A DNA stretch of 40,169 bases from Deltaproteobacteria bacterium. GTDB taxonomy: Bacteria; Desulfobacterota; Desulfobacteria; C00003060; C00003106. Each line of letters starts with the position of its first letter. Position 1 is the stretch's first letter. The translations under genes and the position numbers were made by a program. The notes under the pieces were generated by a model. It was given only the letters and a program-made list of their open reading frames with translations, did not search any database and was not told the DNA's origin. Positions 32,686 to 39,713 of the stretch are shown piece after piece. The stretch is taken from contig JAFDAE010000002.1 of assembly GCA_019314005.1 (NCBI GenBank), positions 1 to 40,169 of the forward strand. The letters are read 5' to 3'.

Positions 32686-32702
32686 TTTTCCATAACCCCA
32701 GA

Positions 32703-33464
32703 ATGGATATATCAACTATTTTAGGACTCATAACCGGTTTCGGACTTATAATCATCGCTATAGCTATGGGCGGTGGAGCGTCATGGTTTTTAAATGCCCC
32801 CTCGGCAATGATTGTCCTGGGTGGAACTTTTGGCGCTGTGCTTATCAATTATCCCATATCGGATCTACTTGGAGTGACAAAGATAGCAAAGAATGTATTT
32901 TTCCGGAAGGGACTAAAAACAGAGAAAATGATAGAAACACTATTGGATATGTCAAGGGTTGCCCGGCGCGACGGGATACTGGCGCTGGAGAACAAAATGG
33001 AAGATATTAAAGATCCCTTCTTTGCCAAAGGAATGAAGTTGATGATAGATGGCGTTGAACCGGTTACCCTTTCCAGAATTCTTAATACGGAACTTGAATA
33101 CCTTTCCGAGAGGCACAGGCTGGGAGCGGAGATATTTACAACCATGGGGAATTTTGCGCCGGCCATGGGTATGGTCGGAACCCTGATAGGATTGATAAAG
33201 ATGCTGGTGCAGATGGAGGATCCGTCCTCCATAGGACCGGCTATGGCTATTGCTCTTGTAACCACTTTTTATGGTGTTATCCTGGCAAATCTGGTTTTTC
33301 TTCCCGCCGCAGGCAAACTGAGGACGCAAAGCAACAGTGAACTTATGCAAAGGCAGCTAATGATAAGCGGCATCCTCTCTATCCAGTCAGGAGACAATCC
33401 AAGAGTACTGGAAGATAAACTCCATTCGTTTATATCGCCCGAAAAGAGAAAAACTGTGTTTTAG
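32703..33464 (+). CDS. motA: Flagellar motor stator protein MotA
   Basis: MotA forms the ion-channel stator ring with MotB in the inner membrane. The 253-residue protein starts MDISTILGLITGFGLIIIAI, the family's usual opening. It has four membrane segments, the charged cytoplasmic loop that touches FliG (ARRDGILALENKMEDI), and the two conserved prolines (SIGPAMAIALVTTFYG; FLPAAGKL). An upstream TTG (32670) is open but lies before the promoter's start point, so 32703 is the only sensible start. The mRNA is predicted to be nearly leaderless. Two motB paralogs follow. Confidence 0.95.
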   Translation: MDISTILGLITGFGLIIIAIAMGGGASWFLNAPSAMIVLGGTFGAVLINYPISDLLGVTKIAKNVFFRKGLKTEKMIETLLDMSRVARRDGILALENKMEDIKDPFFAKGMKLMIDGVEPVTLSRILNTELEYLSERHRLGAEIFTTMGNFAPAMGMVGTLIGLIKMLVQMEDPSSIGPAMAIALVTTFYGVILANLVFLPAAGKLRTQSNSELMQRQLMISGILSIQSGDNPRVLEDKLHSFISPEKRKTVF

Positions 33465-33523
33465 AAATGAAAGGGTTTTCAGCTCCACTAACTCCTGGCT
33501 TCTGGCCCCTGTGAGTTGTAGAT

Positions 33524-34213
33524 ATGGAAGAGAAATCAAGAAAGAACAACAAGAAAGAAGGAATCTCTGCCGCAGGTTGGGAGATAATATACACTTCTCT
33601 TGTGCTGATCCTGGTGGCCCTTTTTGCCATGCTTGTATCGTATTCGACGGTTGAAGGTGATAGGGTAACGAACTTTACGCGCGGCTTTGCTACTATGGCT
33701 ACAACAGCGGGTGCGAGTAAGATGCATGATACTGCCACGAACAGTCTATTAATGGAAGGCGGAACAGATGCTATGATCTCACAGAGCATTGCATCTTTAC
33801 ACAAATATTACAAGGAAGCCGGGTTGAAAGCTGTTCATATCGAAAAGACTGAAAAAGGATTCAAGGCCACTTTCGGAAGCAATATACTCTTTCCGTCGGG
33901 AGTGGCTGAGTTAAACAAAAATGCATATCCCTACATCGATAAGATGATAAAGGTAGCTCAACAAGCTCCCTGTCTTGTAAAGGTGGAGGGACACACGGAT
34001 AATATTCCGATTAATACTTCCGAATTTTCCTCTAACTGGGAACTGTCAACGACCCGGGCGGTCAATATCCTGCGGTATCTCCTTGAGAAAGGAGAACTTC
34101 CCGCGGATAGGCTGGCCGCAGTCGGATTCAGTCAATATCATCCGGTCGCGTCAAATGCCACCCCTGAAGGCAGACAGAAGAACCGGAGAGTTGAATTTTA
34201 TTTTGAACTATAG
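33524..34213 (+). CDS. MotB-like OmpA-domain protein lacking the channel aspartate
   Basis: The 229-residue protein has one N-terminal transmembrane helix (about residues 19-41) and a C-terminal OmpA peptidoglycan-binding domain (VEGHTDNIPINTSEFSSNWE, LSTTRAVNILRYLL, QKNRRVEFYF). It therefore looks like MotB. In MotB the helix starts with W/F...D, where the Asp carries ions; here W19-E-I-I-Y-T-S25 has Ser at that place, and no Asp occurs in the helix. The adjacent paralog has W...D with the same spacing. This copy may be a structural or regulatory partner rather than a working channel subunit. The gene is 59 nt downstream of motA, and no strong SD is visible. Confidence 0.82.
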   Translation: MEEKSRKNNKKEGISAAGWEIIYTSLVLILVALFAMLVSYSTVEGDRVTNFTRGFATMATTAGASKMHDTATNSLLMEGGTDAMISQSIASLHKYYKEAGLKAVHIEKTEKGFKATFGSNILFPSGVAELNKNAYPYIDKMIKVAQQAPCLVKVEGHTDNIPINTSEFSSNWELSTTRAVNILRYLLEKGELPADRLAAVGFSQYHPVASNATPEGRQKNRRVEFYFEL

Positions 34214-34233
34214 ATTTGATCCTGGGGCGCTGG

Positions 34234-34941
34234 ATGAATAACAAGTATGAAGATTCGGAAGATAAAGGAGGGAAATGGCTTACAACCTTCAATGATATGG
34301 TAACGCTCTTGCTTACATTCATGGTCTTAGTCCTTTCGCTTTCAAAACTTGATGTTGCCAAAGTGAAGGAAGCCTCTTATTCCTTCAGCAGTGCTTGCGG
34401 GTTTCTGCAGAGCGGGGAACTAATAGATATCAAAGTATTTACACCTTTTGTTAAACCTCTCAGGGGTGTGGCCATAACGGATCGCATGGTAAAAAGAGAA
34501 TTGTCTGATCGTATAAATGAGATAGGCGGAATAAATGCAGTAGTGGTTGAAGAAGGGGTTTCTGCGATCCTGAGGGATACATTGTTATTTGAAACCGGTT
34601 TAGCCGAAATTAAAGCAAAAAACCGCCAAGTTATTAAAGCCCTGTGTTCTATTCTTAAAGAGACTGATTGTCGGATAAGAATAGAAGGGCATACAGATGA
34701 TGTTCCTATAAGCAGCACACTATTTTTATCCAACTGGGAGCTTTCAACGGCGCGGGCCGTAAATGTTGTCAAATATTTCATTTCCGAAGGCGATATTCTC
34801 CCGGAAAGACTCTCTGTGGCAAGTTATGCGGACTCAAAACCCCTTTTCCCAAATGTGAGCGATCATAACAGGGAACTCAACAGGAGGGTGGAGGTCCTTT
34901 TGATATTAAACAGGAATGATGGAGGGCTCGATAATGGCTGA
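34234..34941 (+). CDS. motB: Flagellar motor stator protein MotB (channel aspartate intact)
   Basis: The 235-residue protein has a transmembrane helix with the conserved ion-binding Asp (K-W-L-T-T-F-N-D, Asp 21 from this start, then MVTLLLTFMVLVLSLS) and a C-terminal OmpA domain (IEGHTDDVPISSTLFLSNWE, LSTARAVNVVKYFI, NRRVEVLLIL). It is the standard MotB. Start 34234 (ATG) is preferred over an upstream in-frame TTG at 34216. The end overlaps fliL by 8 nt. With the upstream paralog it makes a tandem pair that has diverged at the key residue. Confidence 0.92.
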   Translation: MNNKYEDSEDKGGKWLTTFNDMVTLLLTFMVLVLSLSKLDVAKVKEASYSFSSACGFLQSGELIDIKVFTPFVKPLRGVAITDRMVKRELSDRINEIGGINAVVVEEGVSAILRDTLLFETGLAEIKAKNRQVIKALCSILKETDCRIRIEGHTDDVPISSTLFLSNWELSTARAVNVVKYFISEGDILPERLSVASYADSKPLFPNVSDHNRELNRRVEVLLILNRNDGGLDNG

Positions 34942-35422
34942 AGAAGAAAAGGAAGAACAACAGGAAGAAAAAGAGCCGAAGAAAAGTAAGAAATCCGTTG
35001 TCAGGTGGATTGCCGTGGCCGTTGTGGTGGTAATCCTCGTGGCCGGGGGATTCGCCGGGTGGAAGTACTATGAGACTCACCTTTCAGGCACGAAGGAGCA
35101 GAAGGGACAGCCTGTTCAGCAACCGGTTATTTGGTCTATGGGCAGTTTGATCGTAAATCTGATGGATGATAACGGTGAAAGGTATTTAAAGGCTACGATC
35201 CAGATTGAGGTGTCCGGTCAGGATTGTGTGACGGAACTGGACCTGTTAAAACCGAAAGTCACGGACAATGTCCTGAGCCTTCTTTCATCAAAAAGATATA
35301 AAGATGTAGCAGGTTTTGTGGGAAAACAGCGTCTCAAAGACGAAATTGCCGTGCGTCTGAACGGTTATCTCACTAAAGGTCAGGTCAGAAGAATTTATTT
35401 TACCGAATTTCTTATACAATAG
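34934..35422 (+). CDS. fliL: Flagellar basal body-associated protein FliL
   Basis: FliL is a single-pass inner-membrane protein that supports the stator. The 162-residue product has a highly charged cytoplasmic N-terminus (residues 1-25, Glu/Lys-rich), one membrane helix (about 28-45, WIAVAVVVVILVAGGFAGW) and a periplasmic domain with the IVNLMDDNGERYLKATIQIE motif. The start at 34934 has GGAGG about 9 nt upstream. It overlaps motB and is followed by 333 nt of repeat-filled DNA before fliM. Confidence 0.93.
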   Translation: MAEEEKEEQQEEKEPKKSKKSVVRWIAVAVVVVILVAGGFAGWKYYETHLSGTKEQKGQPVQQPVIWSMGSLIVNLMDDNGERYLKATIQIEVSGQDCVTELDLLKPKVTDNVLSLLSSKRYKDVAGFVGKQRLKDEIAVRLNGYLTKGQVRRIYFTEFLIQ

Positions 35423-35430
35423 GGTTCAGG

Positions 35431-35690
35431 GTCAACAGTTTACAAGTTCGTAAAAAGTCAGTTTTCTTCGCTCAGAATCATTTTGGGGATGCTGTTATTG
35501 TCCGGCTAAAAATCTAAAACTCGTGCTAACGCACTCAAACAGTTAGATTTTCTTAACGCCGGTCACTCCCAGCATCTTTTTCCCAAAATGCTTAGATTCG
35601 CTCCGAAAAGACTTTTTACGAGTGCATCACAGTTAACAATTGATCAAAGAAAACAGTGTAAATCGATGGCCATAAACCGTGAGGTCAGAG
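35431..35690 (+). repeat. Heptamer repeat element split by a MITE-like insertion (fliL-fliM)
   Basis: GTCAACAGTTTACA (35431-35444) resumes as ACAGTTAACAATTGATCAAA from 35629, then GAAAACAGTG and CATAAACCGTGAGG. Removing 35445-35628 and one ACA restores the standard family sequence. The 333-nt gap 35423-35755 holds no gene. Confidence 0.85.
35445..35628. mobile_element. MITE-like palindromic element (184 bp)
   Basis: Terminal inverted repeats TCGTAAAAAGTC (35448-35459) and GACTTTTTACGA (35610-35621) continue as an imperfect palindrome inwards (TTTTGGGGATGCTG against CAGCATCTTTTTCCCAAAA). It carries no open reading frame. ACA flanks both sides (35442-35444 and 35629-35631), a possible 3-bp target duplication. 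It interrupts a heptamer repeat, giving a clean before-and-after comparison. Confidence 0.8.
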
Positions 35691-35707
35691 GATAAAAAAC
35701 GTACTGA

Positions 35708-35733
35708 CTCGTTTCCACGCGGGAGCGAGGGAT
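35708..35733. repeat. REP hairpin remnant before fliM
   Basis: CTCGTTTCCACGCGGGAGCG followed by AGGGAT is a shortened copy of the CTCGTTCCCA-type hairpin, again preceded by TGA as at 25607 and 27484. Confidence 0.5.
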
Positions 35734-35755
35734 AAAAGTAATTGAGAGGATATAG

Positions 35756-36748
35756 ATGTCCCAGATATTGTCACAGGAAGAGGTGGACGCCCTTCTAAAT
35801 GGAGTATCAGAAGGTGAAATTGAGACGGAACAGCCATCCAAAGAGCAGAATGATTCATCATCAGTCCAGGCATACGATTTAACCGGCCAGGAGAGAGTCG
35901 TAAAAGGACGAATGCCGGCTCTCGAGACGACAGCTGAAAGATTTGCCAGAAGGTTCAGAACAACCCTGTCGTCGGTGTTGAAAAAGGTTGTCAATGTTAA
36001 TACGTTATCGGTGCATATGGCCAAGTATGAAGAATTTATGAAAACAATTCCAGTGCCTGCGAGTCTTAATCTCTTTGGAATGAATCCATTAAAAGGGAAT
36101 TCACTTTTCATTATTGAATCGCGAGTGATATTTGCTCTGGTTGATATTATTTTCGGCGGATCCGGGCGGGAAACGGTTAAAATTGAGGGAAGGGAGTTTA
36201 CAATCATAGAAAACAATCTGATAAAGAAGATTGTATTAAATGCGCTGTCTGATTTTAAAGAGGTGTGGAAAACAATTATACAACTTGATGCCGTCTATCA
36301 GAGAACAGAAAACGATCCACAGTTTATACAATTTGTAGCGGCTACTGACGTTGTGCTTGTTATGCAATTTGAAGTCGACTTGGGTTTTTCTTCGGGCAAA
36401 ATTAACTTCTGCATACCTTATTTGACGATAGAACCGATCAGTAAAAAATTACAGACAGGGTATCAGGATGATACATTTGTGGCTGATAAAGAGTGGACGA
36501 ACAGGTTTATGGAGGGTCTTAGATGTTTAAATGTAAACCTGACTGTCGAGCTGGGTAAAACAGAGCTGAGTGGAAGAGAAGTTATAAACCTGAAAAAGGG
36601 GGATGTGATATCTCTGGATCGATATTGCAGCGATAGTCTGGATGTCTATGTAGAAGATGTCCTTAAGTTTAAGGGACAGCCGGGGATTTATAAGGGCAAC
36701 CGGGCGGTAGAAGTGTCAAAATTTATTGTTGGGGAAGAGGTGTATTGA
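35756..36748 (+). CDS. fliM: Flagellar motor switch protein FliM
   Basis: FliM forms the C-ring and binds phosphorylated CheY. The 330-residue protein begins with the CheY-binding peptide (MSQILSQEEVDALLNGVSEG), followed by the CheC-like middle domain (LETTAERFARRFRTTLSSVL, NPLKGNSLFIIESRVIFALV, DIIFGGSGRE) and the C-terminal SpoA/FliN-like domain (FKGQPGIYKGNRAVEVSKFI). The length is typical. GAGAGGA lies about 8 nt before the ATG. The stop nearly abuts the fliN start. Confidence 0.97.
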   Translation: MSQILSQEEVDALLNGVSEGEIETEQPSKEQNDSSSVQAYDLTGQERVVKGRMPALETTAERFARRFRTTLSSVLKKVVNVNTLSVHMAKYEEFMKTIPVPASLNLFGMNPLKGNSLFIIESRVIFALVDIIFGGSGRETVKIEGREFTIIENNLIKKIVLNALSDFKEVWKTIIQLDAVYQRTENDPQFIQFVAATDVVLVMQFEVDLGFSSGKINFCIPYLTIEPISKKLQTGYQDDTFVADKEWTNRFMEGLRCLNVNLTVELGKTELSGREVINLKKGDVISLDRYCSDSLDVYVEDVLKFKGQPGIYKGNRAVEVSKFIVGEEVY

Positions 36749-36749
36749 T

Positions 36750-37235
36750 ATGGAACAGAATGAACCGGCGGAAGAAGTAAAAAAAACAAAAGAGAATGAA
36801 AAAGTCGGCGGGGATGATGCTCAGAATGAACCAGCGGAAGAAACAAAAGATAATGAAGAAATCAGCTGGGACGATGTTCAAGAGGAGATGAAGATATCTG
36901 CCAAGCCGGTTGAAAAAAAAGAGGTCAACAGCGTCAGGTTCGAGGAAATAAAACAAGGTAAAGCAAAAGAAGCAGCGCTGGATCTGGATTTTATTCTGGA
37001 TATACCACTCACAGTAACTGTTGAGCTGGGCAGGGGGAGGATGTTGATAAGCGAGCTTCTTCAGTTAGGCCAGGGTTCGGTTATAGAGTTGACGAAATTT
37101 GCAGGAGAACCGATGGATGTTTTTGTCAATGATCGATTGATTGCCATGGGAGAAGTGGTTGTGGCCAATGAGAAGTTAGGGGTCAGATTGACAGATGTTA
37201 TCTCCCATGCCGAGAGGATTGATAAACTGAAATAG
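36750..37235 (+). CDS. fliN: Flagellar motor switch protein FliN
   Basis: FliN is the lower C-ring protein. The C-terminal SpoA domain (about residues 80-155) is canonical: LDLDFILDIPLTVTVELGRG, LLQLGQGSVIELTKFAGEPM, FVNDRLIAMGEVVVANEKLG. The N-terminal about 70 residues are acidic and lysine-rich, with a repeated QNEPAEE...NE...DD unit. Start 36750 is chosen for GAGGTG about 8 nt upstream; an in-frame TTG at 36726 would overlap fliM. The start follows the fliM stop by one nucleotide. Confidence 0.95.
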   Translation: MEQNEPAEEVKKTKENEKVGGDDAQNEPAEETKDNEEISWDDVQEEMKISAKPVEKKEVNSVRFEEIKQGKAKEAALDLDFILDIPLTVTVELGRGRMLISELLQLGQGSVIELTKFAGEPMDVFVNDRLIAMGEVVVANEKLGVRLTDVISHAERIDKLK

Positions 37236-37282
37236 TTGTGTGGCTATTAGCTGTTGGCTGACAGCTAAACCACGTCCCAAGA
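37236..37282 (+). repeat. Heptamer repeat (AGCTGAA flavour), fliN-fliO
   Basis: TTAGCTGTTGGCTGACAGCT with AAACCACG follows the fliN stop in 7-nt register (TAGCTGT, TGGCTGA, CAGCTAA). Confidence 0.5.
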
Positions 37283-37290
37283 GGAGTGCT

Positions 37291-37677
37291 ATGAATTCAC
37301 CTGAGTTGATTCCCGCTCTTTTGAAAATCGTGTCGGCCTTTGCTGTTACAGTGGGCATTATGATTATTGTCGCGTATCTGTTTAAAAAAATCGTGAAGAA
37401 GACAGGGACGGTGATCGGCAATGAGGATTTAATAAAAATTTTGTCTGTAAAATATTTGGGGCCCAAGAGCAGTATAATGCTTATCGATGTGCTGGGCAAT
37501 ATTATGGCGATTGGCATTTCGAGCGGCGGGATATCCATGTTGACAGAGATTGTGGATCCTGAATCGCTTGAACAACTGAAAGATATTCAGGGGCAGGAAG
37601 GCAAAAAAATTCCCTTTCCCGATTACTTAAAGGATCTGTTGAAGTCAAATGGCTCAAGGCTGAAAGCTGAAAACTGA
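37291..37677 (+). CDS. fliO: Flagellar biosynthesis protein FliO
   Basis: FliO is a small membrane protein that helps FliP assemble. The 128-residue product has one membrane helix (about residues 10-30, [19 protein letters not shown]) and the FliO domain ([37 protein letters not shown]). The start at 37291 has GAGGAG about 5 nt upstream. The final residues (SRLKAEN) and the TGA fall in a CTGAAA-type heptamer run, so the tail is probably repeat-derived. Confidence 0.88.
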   Translation: MNSPELIPALLKIVSAFAVTVGIMIIVAYLFKKIVKKTGTVIGNEDLIKILSVKYLGPKSSIMLIDVLGNIMAIGISSGGISMLTEIVDPESLEQLKDIQGQEGKKIPFPDYLKDLLKSNGSRLKAEN

Positions 37678-37686
37678 AAACTTGGA

Positions 37687-37712
37687 GGCCGAGGTGCTCA
37701 GGCCTTTTTTTT
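37687..37712 (+). terminator. Putative intrinsic terminator between fliO and fliP
   Basis: GGCCGAG (37687-37693) pairs with CTC-GGCC (37697-37704, with A37700 bulged) around a GTG loop, followed by eight T. It lies inside an otherwise continuous operon, so it may attenuate rather than end transcription. Confidence 0.6.
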
Positions 37713-37733
37713 GAGCTTAAACAAGGTCATAAA

Positions 37734-38531
37734 TTGACACTTTTTACGAAACCATCAAGATTTAATCCCGGGAAATCCAGGAAATATCTTATATGCATCC
37801 TGGTAATTTCCGGACTAGTTTTTCTTGCAGGCTCTTCGTGGGGGCAGCCGTTTTCTTTCCCCTCGATAAATCTGAGTGTGGGGGACGGCGGTGATGAACC
37901 CGGCAGGGTGGCAGTAGTTATTCAACTGCTGTTTCTTTTCACGATACTCTCTCTCGCCCCTGCAATACTTGTAATGTTGACTTCATTTACTCGGATTGTC
38001 GTTGTCCTTTCCCTTCTCAGGCATGCGCTTGGCACGCAGCAGATGCCTGCAAACCAGATTGTCATTGGGCTGTCTCTCTTTCTGACCTTTTTTATCATGA
38101 CCCCTGTCTGGAATGAGGTAAATTCGCGGGCACTGCAGCCGTATATTCATGAGGAGATATCGGCAGAAAGTGCTCTTGACCTGGCGGCGCAGCCCATAAA
38201 AGGGTTTATGTTAAAACAGACCAGAGAGAAAGATATTGCCCTCTTCGTTAAAATTTCAAGAGGGGAAAAGCCTGAAAACCCTGATGAGATTAAGCTTCCC
38301 GTATTGATACCCGCCTTTGTAATCAGTGAATTAAAGACGGCTTTCCAAATCGGGTTTATGATCTACCTCCCTTTTTTGATACTGGATATGGTTGTTGCCA
38401 GCGTGCTTTTATCAATGGGAATGATGATGCTTCCGCCTATAATGATAAGTCTGCCGTTCAAGCTGCTCCTTTTTGTGCTGGTTGACGGGTGGAATCTGGT
38501 GATCGGTTCGCTGGTTCAAAGTTTTGTTTAA
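37734..38531 (+). CDS. fliP: Flagellar export gate protein FliP
   Basis: FliP forms the core of the export gate with FliQ and FliR. The 265-residue protein has a cleavable signal-type N-terminus (about residues 1-37, [17 protein letters not shown]), then the family signature [38 protein letters not shown], a periplasmic loop and [35 protein letters not shown]. It starts at TTG with AAGGTC about 7 nt upstream; no nearby in-frame ATG exists. fliQ follows within a few bases. Confidence 0.94.
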   Translation: MTLFTKPSRFNPGKSRKYLICILVISGLVFLAGSSWGQPFSFPSINLSVGDGGDEPGRVAVVIQLLFLFTILSLAPAILVMLTSFTRIVVVLSLLRHALGTQQMPANQIVIGLSLFLTFFIMTPVWNEVNSRALQPYIHEEISAESALDLAAQPIKGFMLKQTREKDIALFVKISRGEKPENPDEIKLPVLIPAFVISELKTAFQIGFMIYLPFLILDMVVASVLLSMGMMMLPPIMISLPFKLLLFVLVDGWNLVIGSLVQSFV

Positions 38532-38536
38532 TCCGA

Positions 38537-38806
38537 GTGGCTGTTGATCTGGTTATCGGACTGGCAGGGGAAGCTGTAAAAGTTACCCTGTTGCTTTCAG
38601 CCCCAATGCTCATTGTAGGCCTTGCTGTGGGCCTCATTGTCAGCATCTTTCAGGCTGTGACTCAGATCCAGGAAATGACGTTGACATTTGTTCCCAAAAT
38701 AGTTGCCGTCATGGTGGCCCTCATCATCGCGCTTCCCTGGATGATCAATCTCATCGTTACTTATACCCAGAACCTTTTTTCCAATATTCCGATGTATATC
38801 AGGTGA
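38537..38806 (+). CDS. fliQ: Flagellar export gate protein FliQ
   Basis: FliQ is an 89-residue two-helix membrane protein of the export gate. LLLSAPMLIVGLAVGLIVSI and FQAVTQIQEMTLTFVPKIVA are nearly invariant in the family. A GTG start at 38537 gives the standard length and places it 5 nt after the fliP stop, implying coupling; a longer frame from 38489 would overlap fliP and add residues with no family match. Confidence 0.93.
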   Translation: MAVDLVIGLAGEAVKVTLLLSAPMLIVGLAVGLIVSIFQAVTQIQEMTLTFVPKIVAVMVALIIALPWMINLIVTYTQNLFSNIPMYIR

Positions 38807-38814
38807 AGGACAGG

Positions 38815-38900
38815 GTTAACAGTTTGCAGCTAACGGTTTACAGTTGATCAAAGAAAATAGTGTGAACCGTGAACCGTGAACCGTAAACCGTAAACTACGA
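38815..38900 (+). repeat. Heptamer repeat element ending in five GAACCGT units (fliQ-fliR)
   Basis: GTTAACAGTTTGCAGCTAAC, GGTTTACAGTTGATCAAAGA, AAATAGTGTGAACC, then GAACCGT x3, AAACCGT and AAACTAC at 38864-38898 in exact 7-nt register, reaching to 5 nt before the fliR ATG. Confidence 0.88.
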
Positions 38901-38903
38901 ACT

Positions 38904-39668
38904 ATGCCGCAGATAACCGCAGAACAAATTGAGACGTTTATTTTCGCGTTCCTCAGGGTGAGCGCAATTGTAGCGACTATGCCCATTCTGGGGAACAGGA
39001 CTGTTCCTGTCAGGGTAAAGGGGGGACTGTCTCTCATGATAGCATTTCTCATTTTTCCTTTTGTTGAACTCCACGCTCCGCCCCTTGAAATCTTTTCGTT
39101 GTCATTGAGAATGGCCGGGGAAGTTATGGTCGGAATTATCATGGGTTTTGCGGGTAGACTAATTTTTTCCGGAGTGCAATTAGCGGGGCAACTTGCGGGC
39201 TTTCAGATGGGATTTGCCATTGTAAATGTGTTTGATCCCATAACCAGCTCTCAGGTTTCGATTGTTGCCCAGCTTCAGTACCTGTTTGCCATGCTGATAT
39301 TTCTTGCCGTTGACGGCCACCACCTTTTTTTATATGCCATTGCTGAGAGCTACAGGATTCTTCCCCCTCTCGGGTTTCACTTTTCAGGAGAGTTAACGCA
39401 GTCAATTGTTGAGCTTTCAAAAGATGTTTTCATCGTTGCGATCAAAACGGGTGCCCCAGCTATCACTGCACTTCTGATGACAAGCATCGGGTTTGGATTG
39501 ATTGCCAGGACCGTTCCCCAGATCAACATACTTATCGTAGGATTCCCTGTGAAGATAGCCGTGGGGCTTATAGGCATCGGACTTGCTCTTCCGGTTTTTG
39601 CAAGGATGATGGGCAGCATTTTTCTGAATTTTGGGGACAGGCTGAGCCTGCTTCTCCGTCTGATGTGA
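38904..39668 (+). CDS. fliR: Flagellar export gate protein FliR
   Basis: FliR completes the FliPQR gate. The 254-residue, multi-helix membrane protein has an opening typical of the family (ITAEQIETFIFAFLRVSAIV), then PVRVKGGLSLMIAFLIFPFV, GFAGRLIFSGVQLAGQLAGF, MGFAIVNVFDP and the late LIARTVPQINILIVGFPVKI. The start is directly preceded by a heptamer repeat, with no good SD, so translation initiation may be weak or coupled. flhB follows 45 nt after the stop. Confidence 0.95.
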   Translation: MPQITAEQIETFIFAFLRVSAIVATMPILGNRTVPVRVKGGLSLMIAFLIFPFVELHAPPLEIFSLSLRMAGEVMVGIIMGFAGRLIFSGVQLAGQLAGFQMGFAIVNVFDPITSSQVSIVAQLQYLFAMLIFLAVDGHHLFLYAIAESYRILPPLGFHFSGELTQSIVELSKDVFIVAIKTGAPAITALLMTSIGFGLIARTVPQINILIVGFPVKIAVGLIGIGLALPVFARMMGSIFLNFGDRLSLLLRLM

Positions 39669-39713
39669 TGGTTTTTTGACGCAAGTGTCAGCAGATAGTC
39701 AGGGGTTTTGAAT

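Noticed and set aside
32670..32702. N-terminal extension of MotA from a TTG start
   Set aside because: The extension contains the sigma-54 promoter and precedes the predicted transcription start; MotA family proteins begin at the ATG at 32703.
38864..38898. Short direct repeats considered as a CRISPR array
   Set aside because: Units are 7 nt without spacers, far shorter than CRISPR repeats, and no cas gene is present.
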